A stretch of 64,000 nt of DNA from Ruegeria sp. R14_0 (GTDB taxonomy: Bacteria; Pseudomonadota; Alphaproteobacteria; Rhodobacterales; Rhodobacteraceae): the NCBI RefSeq assembly GCF_017743975.1, contig NZ_JAGHRC010000001.1, forward strand, positions 744,001 to 808,000. The letters run 5' to 3'. Shown one piece after another: positions 1-9,452 of this stretch. Below the pieces are notes generated by a model. That model did not search any database, was not told the origin of the DNA, and worked only from the letters and a program-made list of their open reading frames with translations. The translations under genes and the position numbers were made by a program. Numbering within the stretch: position 1 is the stretch's first letter; every line of letters begins with the position of its first letter.

Positions 1-18
1 GAACTTTCGGAGACAGCC

Positions 19-762
19 ATGCCCAGCGATAAATCCCAGCCCTCATTCGTGCTTGTGCGCCCGCAGATGGGTGAAAACATCGGCGCCGCCGCACGGGCGA
101 TGTGGAATTTCGGACTGGACCGGATGAGGATCGTGGCACCGCGTGACGGGTGGCCGAACCCCAAGGCTGTGGCGATGTCCAGCGGGGCGGGTCGGCTGTT
201 GGATGAGGCGCAGCTGTTCGACGATCTGGCCGGGTCGCTGGCCGACAGCACCTTTGTCTTTGCTACCACGGCCCGTCAACGCGGTCTGACCAAACCTGTC
301 TACAGCCCGGAGCGTGCCATGCAGATGGCTTCCGAAATGGTCGCTGCGGGTGAGAAGGTCTCGGTCCTGTTCGGACCCGAACGCGCCGGGCTTGAGAATG
401 AGGACATCGCCAAAGCCAACGCCATCATCTCGGTCCCGGTGAACCCCGAATACGCCTCGCTAAACCTTGGGCAATGCGTTTTGCTGACTGCGTATGAGTG
501 GATGCGCCAAACCGGAGACGTGGTGCATGCGGCCACGGATCTGGGCAAAGGCGACTGGGCAACCGGCATTGAAGTCGAGAAACTGGTCGAACACTATGAG
601 GATCGTCTGGAAGAGGCGGGATTTTTCTACCCGCCCGAAAAAGCAGAAGGCATGAAGACCAACTTGCGAAACCTGTGGTCGCGGATGCGCATGACTCGGG
701 CGGATGTGCAGATGCTGCACGGGATCATGCGGCAGATGGTCCGCTGGAAAGACAAGGGCTGA
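19..762 (+). CDS. trmJ: tRNA (cytidine/uridine-2'-O-)-methyltransferase TrmJ-like
   Basis: SPOUT-superfamily RNA methyltransferase of 247 residues, the usual length for TrmJ, which 2'-O-methylates the wobble-side position 32 of tRNAs using SAM. Visible hallmarks are NIGAAARAM (residues 20-28, motif 1), FGPERAGLEN (118-127, motif 2) and SLNLGQC (147-153, motif 3), which form the knotted SAM site. A GGAGA ribosome site lies about 6 bases before the ATG. It is followed after 62 bases by ctaA on the same strand. The family call is firm; assignment to TrmJ rather than another TrmH-class enzyme rests on the overall pattern and N-terminal knot placement. Confidence 0.9.
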   Translation: MPSDKSQPSFVLVRPQMGENIGAAARAMWNFGLDRMRIVAPRDGWPNPKAVAMSSGAGRLLDEAQLFDDLAGSLADSTFVFATTARQRGLTKPVYSPERAMQMASEMVAAGEKVSVLFGPERAGLENEDIAKANAIISVPVNPEYASLNLGQCVLLTAYEWMRQTGDVVHAATDLGKGDWATGIEVEKLVEHYEDRLEEAGFFYPPEKAEGMKTNLRNLWSRMRMTRADVQMLHGIMRQMVRWKDKG

Positions 763-824
763 GGCTGGACCTATGTTCCGCATCACCCTAGCTTGCGACG
801 AAATCCAAGGCACAAGAGGACAGC

Positions 825-1970
825 ATGAGCGGTAAGCGCAGCATCTTCGAAGACGTCTCAGACACCGAAAAACAACAGGCCGTTCAACCCGGTATGCTGG
901 ACCGCGGGCGCGGTGGCGCGCGCAAGGCCATTCGCGTCTGGCTGATGATCCTGTTTGCACTGGTGGTTGTCATGATCGCCGTGGGTGGGCTGACCCGCCT
1001 GACCGACAGCGGGTTGTCGATCACCGAATGGCGCCCCGTCACCGGGGCCATCCCGCCCATGAACGAGGCCGACTGGCAGTCCGAATTCGACAAATACAAG
1101 CAGATCGACCAGTGGCGTATCCAGAACCAGTGGATGGAGCTGAGTGATTTCAAATTCATCTACTGGTGGGAATGGGGTCACCGCCAACTGGGCCGCGTGA
1201 TCGGTCTGGTCTGGGCGATCGGCTTCTTCGGGTTCCTGATCGCGCGCAAGATTCCGACGGGCTGGACAACCAAGCTGCTGATCCCGGGCCTTTTGGGTGG
1301 CGTACAGGGCGCTGTCGGCTGGTGGATGGTCGCTTCGGGTGTCACTCAAGGCGAAGGTATGATCGCCGTCGCCAGCTACCGCCTTGCGGTTCACCTTGGA
1401 CTGGCCTTTGTGATCCTAGGATTCCTGGCGTGGTACATCTTTGAACTGGGCCGCGAGGAACGCGACCTGATGCAGGCCCGCCGCGCGAAAGAAGCCAAGC
1501 TGTTTTCGCTTTCAACCGGCCTTTTGCATTTCACCTTTTTGCAAATACTCATTGGCGCGCTTGTCGCCGGGATCGACGCCGGGCGATCTTACACCGACTG
1601 GCCCCTGATCGGAGGGCAGCTTTTGCCGCCCGATGCCGCGATGCTGGAACCCATGTGGCGGAACTTCTTTGAAAGCCCCGGTCTGGTGCAGTTCATCCAC
1701 CGTTGCGTTGGCTACCTGCTGTTCATCTTCGCCGTGATCGTTTGGCGGCGCGGCAGCACCAGCGCGCACCCGCAGACACGTTTTGCCTTCAACGCGGCCT
1801 TTGCGGCGCTGTCCCTGCAGGTGGTGATCGGCATCGTGACAGTGGTCTATGCGGCCCCGTGGCAGATTGCGATCTTCCACCAGTTCATGGCCGTCGTCGT
1901 CTGGACCCTGATCCTGCGGGCGCGGTTCCTGACCGCTTACCCAATTGCAACCTCTCTGCGCGGAGCTTGA
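825..1970 (+). CDS. ctaA: heme A synthase CtaA/COX15
   Basis: Integral membrane protein of 381 residues with about eight hydrophobic segments, matching the COX15/CtaA family that oxidises the C8 methyl of heme O to make heme A for cytochrome aa3 oxidase. The four expected heme-ligand histidines are visible in WGHRQLGR, RLAVHLG, FIHRCVGYLL and IFHQFMA. The N-terminal 30 residues are soluble and charged, then the first membrane segment starts near residue 33. An AAGAGGA ribosome site precedes the ATG. The M32 peptidase gene begins only 4 bases after the stop, so the two are probably cotranscribed. Confidence 0.93.
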   Translation: MSGKRSIFEDVSDTEKQQAVQPGMLDRGRGGARKAIRVWLMILFALVVVMIAVGGLTRLTDSGLSITEWRPVTGAIPPMNEADWQSEFDKYKQIDQWRIQNQWMELSDFKFIYWWEWGHRQLGRVIGLVWAIGFFGFLIARKIPTGWTTKLLIPGLLGGVQGAVGWWMVASGVTQGEGMIAVASYRLAVHLGLAFVILGFLAWYIFELGREERDLMQARRAKEAKLFSLSTGLLHFTFLQILIGALVAGIDAGRSYTDWPLIGGQLLPPDAAMLEPMWRNFFESPGLVQFIHRCVGYLLFIFAVIVWRRGSTSAHPQTRFAFNAAFAALSLQVVIGIVTVVYAAPWQIAIFHQFMAVVVWTLILRARFLTAYPIATSLRGA

Positions 1971-1974
1971 CCCC

Positions 1975-3444
1975 ATGGCAGCCTATGATGATCTGATGGC
2001 CTTTCAGCGCGAAACAACAGCGCTGAGCGAAATTGCAGGACGATTGGGCTGGGACCAGGAAACGGTTATGCCGCGCGGGGCGGCCCCCCAGCGGGCCGAG
2101 GAAATGGCCGCGATCGAAGCGGTGCTGCATGCCCGTCGTTCCGACCCTCGCGTGGCGGAATGGCTGGAACAAGCCACGCCCGAGGACGCGGTTGGGCAGG
2201 CGCAACTGCGTGAAATCCGCCGAACCTATGAGCGGACGGTCAAAGTCCCTGCTGATCTGGCCAAGGCCATCGCCCGCGTAACCTCGGCCGCGCAAGGCAC
2301 CTGGGCCCAGGCCCGCGCGGATGAGGACGTGGCGGCGTTTTTACCCGCCCTCAGCGAGGTTGTCTCTCTCAAACGCGAAGAAGGGTCGGCGCTGGCGCAA
2401 GGCGGAGACATCTACGACGCGATGGTCGAGGATTACGAGCCCTACACGACCGGATCGCAGATTGCCGAAATCTTTGACCAGATGCGCCCGCGCTTGGTGG
2501 CTCTGCGCGCCGCTGTGTTGGACAAACCTGCGCCTGCGGCTCTGACCGGCACCTTTGACGAACTGGCCCAAATGCGCTTGGCCCAGAAACTGGCCGTGAC
2601 CTTTGGATATGACCTGAACACGGGTCGAATCGACAAATCGGTGCACCCCTTCAGTTCGGGGTGTGGCTTGGATGTCCGCATCACCACCCGGACCAGCGAA
2701 ACCGATCCGTTCAACTGCTTCTACTCGACAATCCACGAGGTCGGCCACGCGGCCTATGAGCAGGGGATTGACCCTGCATTCAACTTGACGCTGTTGGGCA
2801 TGGGCGTGTCAATGGGGGTCCACGAAAGCCAAAGCCGAATTTACGAGAACCAGTTGGGCCGTTCGCGCGCCTTTACCGGTTGGTTGTTCGCGCAGATGAA
2901 AGACGCGTTTGGTGATTTCGGCATCGGAAATGCCGACGCGTTCTATGCGTCCGTGAATGGTGTCCATAACGGCTATATCCGCACCGAAGCAGACGAGGTG
3001 CAGTATAACCTCCACATCATGATGCGCTTTGATCTTGAGCGTGCATTGATGACCGGCGATCTGCAGGTCGGCGACCTAGAAGCCGCGTGGAATGACCGGT
3101 TCAAGGCGGATTTCGGATACGCGGTCGACAAACCGTCGAACGGGTGTTTGCAGGACGTGCATTGGTCGGTGGGGCTGTTTGGCTACTTCCCGACCTATTC
3201 GCTGGGCAATGTCTATGCCGGTTGTCTTTATCAGGCGCTGCGCGGGGCAGTGCCGGACTTGGACGCGCAACTGGCACAAGGCGACACGTCGGGTGCAACG
3301 TCTTGGCTGCGCGAGAACCTTCAGCAGTACGGCGCGCTTTATACCCCGCGCGACACGATCACACGCGCCAGCGGCGTTGAACCGGGGCCAGAGCCGTTCC
3401 TGAGCTATCTGGAAGACAAGTTCGGAGCGCTCTACGGGCTTTGA
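1975..3444 (+). CDS. M32 family metallocarboxypeptidase
   Basis: Zinc carboxypeptidase of the thermostable carboxypeptidase Taq (M32) family, 489 residues, close to the family norm of about 500. The zinc site HEVGH is at residues 254-258 and the family block HESQSRIYEN follows at 283-292 with the third ligand glutamate. It removes C-terminal residues from peptides in the cytoplasm; no signal peptide is present. The ATG at 1975 is chosen over an in-frame upstream alternative at 1945 because it sits just past the ctaA stop and starts the conserved N-terminus. It is convergent with the parA-like gene. Confidence 0.92.
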   Translation: MAAYDDLMAFQRETTALSEIAGRLGWDQETVMPRGAAPQRAEEMAAIEAVLHARRSDPRVAEWLEQATPEDAVGQAQLREIRRTYERTVKVPADLAKAIARVTSAAQGTWAQARADEDVAAFLPALSEVVSLKREEGSALAQGGDIYDAMVEDYEPYTTGSQIAEIFDQMRPRLVALRAAVLDKPAPAALTGTFDELAQMRLAQKLAVTFGYDLNTGRIDKSVHPFSSGCGLDVRITTRTSETDPFNCFYSTIHEVGHAAYEQGIDPAFNLTLLGMGVSMGVHESQSRIYENQLGRSRAFTGWLFAQMKDAFGDFGIGNADAFYASVNGVHNGYIRTEADEVQYNLHIMMRFDLERALMTGDLQVGDLEAAWNDRFKADFGYAVDKPSNGCLQDVHWSVGLFGYFPTYSLGNVYAGCLYQALRGAVPDLDAQLAQGDTSGATSWLRENLQQYGALYTPRDTITRASGVEPGPEPFLSYLEDKFGALYGL

Positions 3445-3458
3445 ACGCGGGCAAACTT

Positions 3459-4211
3459 TCAGGTTTTGAACACTCGCGAAACGACTTCCTCGCACAGGGC
3501 CAGATAGGCCTGGCTTGCCGGGCTATTGCGCGCGCTGACCATGACCGGCGCGCGATGCATGCCCATACGCTCTACATCCGTGGTAAACGGGATTTGGGTG
3601 GTCAGAAAGCGCTGACCGTAGGTGTTTCTCATTTGCTCCATCGTGTCCCGATGCAGGGTCTTTGACACCTGAACCATGGAAAAGAAGCAATGCAGCTTTT
3701 CGATTGAAAGATCATTGTTTTTAAAGAACTTGACCAACTGCCTTAAGGTGCGTTGCGACAGTGTTGTCGGGATGACCGGAACGACAATTGCGTCTGCGGT
3801 TTGAAAAATGTCTTCGGACATCACCGAGAGGTTCGGAGGGCAATCCAGGACTACGACCTCATAGTCGAACTCAATCCTGTCCAAAGCGCGGCCCAGCGGC
3901 GAATGGTCAGTGCACATCTTCGATAGTAAAACATCGAACTCCCGATAGCTCTTGTTGGCGGGCAGGATGTCGAGATTGCTAAAATCACTCGCGCGAATAG
4001 CATTGCTCAGACGCTTGGTGTCCTCAAAAAAACGGCTATTGCTAAGGGATTTCGAGGGTTTGAGGCGATAGTAGAACCCGGCAGCCCCTTGCGGGTCGAG
4101 GTCACACAACAGCGTGCGTACCCCTGCCGTTGACAGCGCATAGGCAAGGTTCACAGCTGTCGCCGTCTTACCCACGCCCCCTTTGTTGGAATAACAGGCA
4201 ATGACTTTCAT
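3459..4211 (-). CDS. ParA-family ATPase, orphan
   Basis: ParA/MinD-superfamily P-loop ATPase of 250 residues. The deviant Walker A motif NKGGVGKT is at residues 9-16, the A' motif DLDPQGA at 37-43 and Walker B LDCPP at 122-126. The ATG at 4211 is chosen because it begins the conserved strand directly before the P loop; 67 further in-frame upstream residues look non-coding. Such proteins position DNA or protein cargo by binding nonspecific DNA in the ATP state. No parB, parS-like repeat or chemotaxis gene is adjacent, so this is not the chromosomal parAB pair and its cargo is unknown. Confidence 0.85.
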   Translation of the reverse strand: MKVIACYSNKGGVGKTATAVNLAYALSTAGVRTLLCDLDPQGAAGFYYRLKPSKSLSNSRFFEDTKRLSNAIRASDFSNLDILPANKSYREFDVLLSKMCTDHSPLGRALDRIEFDYEVVVLDCPPNLSVMSEDIFQTADAIVVPVIPTTLSQRTLRQLVKFFKNNDLSIEKLHCFFSMVQVSKTLHRDTMEQMRNTYGQRFLTTQIPFTTDVERMGMHRAPVMVSARNSPASQAYLALCEEVVSRVFKT

Positions 4212-4323
4212 GCCAGATCGCGCCTCGCACACATAAACAAACACAACAAAAAATCGATCTGTTGATGAGTTTCGGCGCGCAATGCGGGTTAAGTCAACGG
4301 TTTGATGCCTGTTGGCCGAAAAT

Positions 4324-4357
4324 GAAAAAGGCCCCGAAACCAGAGGTTCGAGGCCTT
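4324..4357 (-). terminator. intrinsic terminator of gyrA
   Basis: Read on the minus strand, an imperfect stem AAGGCCTCGAACC / GGTTTCGGGGCCTT with a TCT loop is followed by TTTTTC. It lies 9-42 bases past the gyrA stop codon, where a rho-independent terminator is expected. Confidence 0.8.
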
Positions 4358-4365
4358 GATACGCT

Positions 4366-7092
4366 TTATTCTTCGGCGTCTTCCTCGTCGCCCTGATCGG
4401 CGATCCAGGCAACGCTGACGACCTCTTCGCCCTTGCCGGTGTTGAAGACTTTCACTCCGCCAGCCGAGCGTGATCGGAACGAGATCCCTTCGACCGGCAC
4501 CCGGATCGACTGACCCTTGGTCGTGGCCAGCATGATCTGATCCTCGATATCAACCGGGAACGAGGCTACGAGCTCGCCGCCGCGCATTGCCTTGTCCATG
4601 GCGGCCACGCCCATGCCGCCGCGTCCGCGGACGGGGTAGTCATGACTGGAGCTCAGCTTGCCTGCGCCGCCGGTCGTGATCGTCAGGATCAGGTTCTCGG
4701 CGGCTGACATTTCGGCGTAGCGTTCTTGCGTGATCATGCCGGGTGCTGCCTCGTCCTCGTCGGTCTCACCGTCGTCGGCAATTCCTGCCACGGCACGACG
4801 CATTTTCAGATAGGCGGCGCGCTCATCCGGTCCGGCCTCGAAATGGCGGATCACCGACATTGAGACAACCCGGTCGCCATTGGTCAACTTGATACCGCGG
4901 ACACCGGTCGACTCGCGCGAGTTAAACACGCGCACGTCAGTGGTGCGGAAGCGGATTGCACGGCCGGAATTGGTGACCAGCATCACGTCTTCGTCTTCCG
5001 AACAGATGCGCGCGTTCACCAGTTCCACGCCCTCGGGCAATTTCATCGCGATCTTGCCGTTGCGGCGGACATTGGTGAAATCCGACAGGCGGTTGCGCCG
5101 TACATCGCCCGCGCTGGTGGCGAAGACAATTTGCAGGTTCTCCCACTCTTCATCCGGCACATCCACTGGCATGATCGCCGCGATAGAGACACCGGTCGGG
5201 ATCGGCAGGATGTTTACGATGGCCTTGCCCTTACCGGTCCGGCTGGACTGCGGCAGGCGCCATGTCTTGAGCTTGTAGACCATGCCCTCGGTGGTGAAGA
5301 ACAGCAGCTGCGTATGCGTGTTCGCCACGAAGAGGGTGGTGACCACGTCCTCTTCTTTGGTTTGCATCCCCGAAAGGCCCTTGCCGCCGCGCTTTTGCGC
5401 CCGGAAATCGGCCAGCGGAGTCCGCTTGATGTAGCCGCCCGATGTGACGGTCACGACCATATCTTCACGCTCGATCAGGTCCTCGTCTTCCATGTCGCCG
5501 GACCAGTCGACGATCTCTGTGCGACGTGGAACGGCAAACTGCTCGCGCACGCTGCGCAGCTCGTCACCGATGATCGACATGATGCGTTCGCGCGAGGACA
5601 GAATATCCAGGTATTCCTTGATCTTGGCGGCCAGTTCTTCCAGCTCATCCGTGACCTCTTTGACGCCGATTTGGGTCAGGCGCTGCAGGCGCAGGTCGAG
5701 GATGGCGCGGGCCTGAACCTCGGTCAGGTTATAGGTGCCGTCGTCGTTCATCTTGGACAGAGGATCGTCGATCAGGCGCAGATAGCCTTCGATTTCAGCC
5801 GCGGGCCAGCGGCGGGTCATCAGCTTTTCGCGCGCCTCAGCGGCGTCAGCAGACGACCGGATCGTCGCAACAACCTCGTCCACGTTCGAGACCGCCACGG
5901 CCAGACCACACAGGATGTGGCTGCGCTCGCGCGCTTTGCGCAGATCATAGGCGGTGCGGCGGGCGACAACGTCTTCGCGGAAGTCGATGAACGAGGTCAG
6001 GAAGCGGCGCAGCGTCAGCTGCTCGGGTCGACCGCCGTTCAGGGCCAGCATGTTGCAGCCGAACGAAGTCTGCATCGGCGAGAAACGGTAAAGCTGGTTC
6101 AGAACCACCTCTGGCGTCGCATCGCGTTTCAGCTCGACCACAACCCGCACACCGTTGCGGTCGGATTCGTCCTGTACGTGGGACACGCCTTCGATCCGCT
6201 TTTCACGAACCGCTTCAGCGATCTTTTCGATCATCGAGGCTTTGTTCACCTGATACGGGATCTCATCCACAACAATCGCGTAGCGATCCTTGCGCAATTC
6301 CTCGACCCGGGTCTTGGCGCGGATGATGACGCTGCCACGGCCTTCCAGATACGCCTTGCGCGCGCCGGACCGGCCCAGCATCACGCCTCCGGTCGGAAAG
6401 TCAGGGCCGGGCACGTATTCGATCAGTTGCTCGGACGTCAGATCCGGGTCGTCGATCAGAGCAAGCGTCGCATCGACCACTTCGCCCAAGTTATGCGGCG
6501 GAATGTTGGTCGCCATGCCGACGGCGATACCACCAGCCCCATTGACCAGCATGTTCGGGAAGCGGGCGGGCAGGACGGTCGGTTCTTGGTCCTTACCGTC
6601 ATAGTTGTCCTGAAAATCGACCGTCTCTTTTTCGATATCGGCCAGCAGCGCGGCGGCAGGTTTATCCATCCGCACTTCGGTGTAACGCATGGCCGCCGGG
6701 TTATCGCCGTCCATCGAGCCAAAGTTACCCTGACCGTCCAACAACGGCAGCGACATCGAGAAATCCTGCGCCATCCGAACCAGCGCATCATAGATCGCAC
6801 TGTCACCGTGGGGGTGGTACTTACCCATCACATCGCCAACCGGTCGCGCCGATTTGCGGTAGGCCTTGTCATGCGTGTTGCCGGTCTCGTGCATCGCATA
6901 AAGGATGCGCCGGTGAACCGGTTTCAGGCCGTCACGCAGATCAGGGATCGCGCGGGACACGATGACCGACATGGCATAGTCCAGATAGGACGTGCGCATC
7001 TCGGATTCGATGGACACCGTCGGGCCGTCATAAACGGGACGCTCTGGCGGGGTTTCATCCATGTTTTCTGGGGTTTCTGGCGTATCGCTCAC
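4366..7092 (-). CDS. gyrA: DNA gyrase subunit A
   Basis: GyrA, 908 residues, catalysing DNA breakage and reunion in the A2B2 gyrase. The catalytic tyrosine is Y137 in AMRYTEVRM. The quinolone-determining loop [17 protein letters not shown] keeps the sensitive-type S98 and D102 (E. coli S83 and D87 equivalents). The GyrA-box-type beta-pinwheel region contains [10 protein letters not shown] near the domain start. Two acidic additions stand out: an insertion around residue 780 rich in D and E, and a C-terminal tail [10 protein letters not shown]. Insertions of this kind are usual in alphaproteobacterial GyrA. Its own terminator follows. The ATG is preceded by a long divergent spacer shared with usg. 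Confidence 0.98.
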   Translation of the reverse strand: MSDTPETPENMDETPPERPVYDGPTVSIESEMRTSYLDYAMSVIVSRAIPDLRDGLKPVHRRILYAMHETGNTHDKAYRKSARPVGDVMGKYHPHGDSAIYDALVRMAQDFSMSLPLLDGQGNFGSMDGDNPAAMRYTEVRMDKPAAALLADIEKETVDFQDNYDGKDQEPTVLPARFPNMLVNGAGGIAVGMATNIPPHNLGEVVDATLALIDDPDLTSEQLIEYVPGPDFPTGGVMLGRSGARKAYLEGRGSVIIRAKTRVEELRKDRYAIVVDEIPYQVNKASMIEKIAEAVREKRIEGVSHVQDESDRNGVRVVVELKRDATPEVVLNQLYRFSPMQTSFGCNMLALNGGRPEQLTLRRFLTSFIDFREDVVARRTAYDLRKARERSHILCGLAVAVSNVDEVVATIRSSADAAEAREKLMTRRWPAAEIEGYLRLIDDPLSKMNDDGTYNLTEVQARAILDLRLQRLTQIGVKEVTDELEELAAKIKEYLDILSSRERIMSIIGDELRSVREQFAVPRRTEIVDWSGDMEDEDLIEREDMVVTVTSGGYIKRTPLADFRAQKRGGKGLSGMQTKEEDVVTTLFVANTHTQLLFFTTEGMVYKLKTWRLPQSSRTGKGKAIVNILPIPTGVSIAAIMPVDVPDEEWENLQIVFATSAGDVRRNRLSDFTNVRRNGKIAMKLPEGVELVNARICSEDEDVMLVTNSGRAIRFRTTDVRVFNSRESTGVRGIKLTNGDRVVSMSVIRHFEAGPDERAAYLKMRRAVAGIADDGETDEDEAAPGMITQERYAEMSAAENLILTITTGGAGKLSSSHDYPVRGRGGMGVAAMDKAMRGGELVASFPVDIEDQIMLATTKGQSIRVPVEGISFRSRSAGGVKVFNTGKGEEVVSVAWIADQGDEEDAEE

Positions 7093-7219
7093 GTAAACTG
7101 CCCGTTTATTGTGCTGGGTCTATATCTTGTGGACGTACCTTATCAGACCCGGCACATAAGGTGCAAGCAAGCAGCGCATTTCGCGCAAAAAACCCCCGTA
7201 ACATGAGGGTAACATATTG

Positions 7220-7234
7220 TTAACCAAGGATTAG
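7220..7234 (+). promoter_or_regulatory. possible CtrA-type site upstream of usg
   Basis: TTAA-CCAAGGA-TTAG matches the alphaproteobacterial CtrA consensus TTAA-N7-TTAA at 7 of 8 positions and lies about 52 bases before the usg start, in the gyrA/usg divergent spacer. A 7 of 8 match can occur by chance, so this is tentative. Confidence 0.3.
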
Positions 7235-7285
7235 GTGGTTTTCGTGTTATGCTGAAGAGACCTTGCAACGATTTTGGAGGTCTGC

Positions 7286-7555
7286 ATGGAGCAAAGCGAA
7301 ACAGAACTGATGCTCAAGGGGTATGGGCTGACGACGGCAGAATTTTTTTATCACATGCCCGATTACATTCACGTATTAAACACGTTCATCTGGCAGGATT
7401 ACGACCTTGCGCCAGATCATCCCAAGCTTTTCGATTTTATTGAATTTTGGCAACGCGAGATCGAGGGGCCACTGCACTCGGTGCGGTTTACCCATCGCAA
7501 GATGATCGCCCCCGGCGAATGGCGCAACGTGGTCGGTGAGTTCCGCGTGAACTGA
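7286..7555 (+). CDS. usg: Usg family protein
   Basis: Small protein of 89 residues matching the Usg family, first named for an open reading frame ahead of trpF in Caulobacter and of unknown function. Recognisable blocks are LKGYGLTTAEF, YRMPDY-like YHMPDY, WQDYDLAPDHPKL and FWQREIEGPLHSVR. The ATG at 7286 is used rather than the in-frame TTG at 7274 because a GGAGG ribosome site ends 5 bases before it. No trp gene is next to it here, so the Caulobacter linkage to trp is not kept. It is soluble, with no membrane segment. Confidence 0.85.
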   Translation: MEQSETELMLKGYGLTTAEFFYHMPDYIHVLNTFIWQDYDLAPDHPKLFDFIEFWQREIEGPLHSVRFTHRKMIAPGEWRNVVGEFRVN

Positions 7556-7645
7556 CGCAGACGCATCCGGCTCAAAGCCCATATACATTTTCGGCGCTTC
7601 CGGTATCGTGATGACCAAAGCATAAATCACGAGCAGGAACACGGA

Positions 7646-8341
7646 ATGACCAGAGTTTTATTGTTTGCAGTCGCCATTTGTCTTGGCGGACCTGTGTCAG
7701 CTGAGGGCGTCCTTGATAAAATCAAGAAGGGCGCTGAAAACACAGCGAATGCCATTGGACGTGGGGCTGAAAGCGTCGGTCAAACGATCGAAAAAGGCGC
7801 CGGTGTGGTGGATGAGACTATAACGTCCACATCTGACCTTCTGTCCAACGAGGCCACGCCAGAAGAAACCCGCGCCAAGCTGGATGTCATGGCCTCAGAT
7901 GTGTTGGCGCAGCTGCTGGCGGAAAACCCTGAGGCTCAGGCGCTGTACGATGTTAGTGCCGGGTATGCCGCGTTCGATTCCCGCAAAGTTACGGTCTTTC
8001 CGGTCGCTGCCGGGTATGGTCGCGGCGTGGCAGTGGATAAAGAGACGGGCCAGCACACTTACATGAACATGGGAACCGGCGGCGTTGGTGCGGCTGTGGG
8101 CATTGGCGGGTTCGAGACCAAGTTCGTAATCCTGTTCGAAACCCAAGCGGATTTGAACCATTTCATTATCAATGGTTACGACGCCACAGCAGAGTCCGGC
8201 GCGATGTATGGCGACGAGCGCACCGACGAAACGCTTAGGTTCACTGACGGGCGGTCATTCTTTGTGCTGAGCAAAAAGGGCTGGCGCGTCTCGGCCGGCG
8301 CTTCAGGCACGAAGTACTGGAAATCGCCCGAGTTGAACTAG
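7646..8341 (+). CDS. secreted SYLF/YSC84-like domain protein
   Basis: 231-residue protein with an N-terminal signal peptide (MTRVLLFAVAICLGGPVSA, cut near residue 19), an amphipathic lysine/glutamate/alanine-rich stretch (about 22-65), then a YSC84/SYLF-like domain from about residue 95 containing GYAAFDSRKV, FPVAAGYGRGV and the glycine run MGTGGVGAAVGIGG. SYLF domains bind lipid; bacterial members are periplasmic and poorly characterised. Its stop codon overlaps the stop codon of the convergent radical SAM gene inside a single CTAG. Function is not known. Confidence 0.75.
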   Translation: MTRVLLFAVAICLGGPVSAEGVLDKIKKGAENTANAIGRGAESVGQTIEKGAGVVDETITSTSDLLSNEATPEETRAKLDVMASDVLAQLLAENPEAQALYDVSAGYAAFDSRKVTVFPVAAGYGRGVAVDKETGQHTYMNMGTGGVGAAVGIGGFETKFVILFETQADLNHFIINGYDATAESGAMYGDERTDETLRFTDGRSFFVLSKKGWRVSAGASGTKYWKSPELN

Positions 8342-9291
8342 CCCGAACAACTCGCCCCGCCCAGAACGCAGAATTTCGCGCAGTGCGGGTGATTTAGGTG
8401 CACGTCGGCCTCGGCCTCGGCCAGTGTTTCGCCCATTTCAAACTCTGGCTCATAGGGTAGCAAGGTACATGCCAGCACCGCTGGGCGTTTGGCGCCTTTG
8501 CGTTTGACCACCATACGGGCGTTGGAACACATCACAGAGGTCGGCGATTTGTCCAGAATGCCCCAGCAGGCGGTGGTGATTTCAGGGACTTCCACGTTTT
8601 CGTCCATTTCCGGGAACAGAACGGTCTGGCCGGGGTTTTGCGCATCGATATCAAAGCTATGCTGTTGGAAGAACTCATCGTAGCCAGCGCGGCTGTCCGC
8701 ATCGCTGTCACCCCAAACCGTGCGGCCCGCGATGGCGATGTTGAAGCCGTTATCGCGCAGCCACTCCATACCGATGACCGTCTTGTCAAAACTGCCCTTG
8801 CCGCGTTCTTCGTCATGCAATTCGGGGCGGTAGTGGTCGACAGAAATCCGCAGGGTTAGCTTGTCACTATAGTCGGACTGCAGATCCAGCAAACCTTCGC
8901 GCATCTTGCGGCGCATCATCGGCTGCATTGCATTGGTCAGGATCAACACTTCATAGCCGCGTTCCAGCGCGGCGCGGGTCATGTCGATCATTTCGGGGTT
9001 CATAAAGGGCTCACCACCCGTGAACCCAATCTCGCGCACGGGCCAGCCGCGCTCTTCGATCTGGTCCAGGTAATCGCGCACCTCGTCGGCGGTGATATAG
9101 ACAAGCGCATCATTGGTCGGGCTGCTGGCGATATAGCAATTGACGCATTCGATGTTGCAGAGCGTGCCGGTATTGAACCATAGGGTTTCCGGGTTTTTCA
9201 GCGCAACCGAAGCGCGGGTCTGCCCATCTGCTGTCACCAGTTTGTTCTGAAACTTGCCGATATTGGCGGTCTGAGGCGCGTTGTCTTTCAT
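8338..9291 (-). CDS. radical SAM protein with C-terminal cysteine cluster
   Basis: 317-residue radical SAM enzyme. The 4Fe-4S cluster motif is C45-xxx-C49-xx-C52, followed by the glycine motif GFTGGEPF that binds SAM. After the barrel come several further cysteines (in TACWGIL, VMCSNAR and LACTLL) and a terminal C304-xxx-C308-x6-C315 group two residues from the end, which looks like an auxiliary Fe-S site as in SPASM/twitch enzymes. No precursor peptide, transporter or partner enzyme is adjacent: the neighbours are a SYLF protein and zwf. The substrate cannot be told from sequence. The next-strand context suggests an independent transcription unit. Confidence 0.8.
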   Translation of the reverse strand: MKDNAPQTANIGKFQNKLVTADGQTRASVALKNPETLWFNTGTLCNIECVNCYIASSPTNDALVYITADEVRDYLDQIEERGWPVREIGFTGGEPFMNPEMIDMTRAALERGYEVLILTNAMQPMMRRKMREGLLDLQSDYSDKLTLRISVDHYRPELHDEERGKGSFDKTVIGMEWLRDNGFNIAIAGRTVWGDSDADSRAGYDEFFQQHSFDIDAQNPGQTVLFPEMDENVEVPEITTACWGILDKSPTSVMCSNARMVVKRKGAKRPAVLACTLLPYEPEFEMGETLAEAEADVHLNHPHCAKFCVLGGASCSG

Positions 9292-9452
9292 TACCGTATC
9301 CGGTTCATTCTAGTTGTTTTTGATGTAGCCGTTTGAGTCGGATTAGTTAAGTCAGGCCAACGACACCTGACAGAGTTTTGATGAAGTTGTTTTTGCCTTG
9401 ACTGATGGCGCTAACATTGGACATGCCCCGCGGGGCAAGGTAAGGAAAAATC

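Noticed and set aside
5131..7206. 691-codon open frame antisense to gyrA
   Set aside because: It lies wholly over gyrA and has no protein family features. High GC leaves few stops in the antisense frame.
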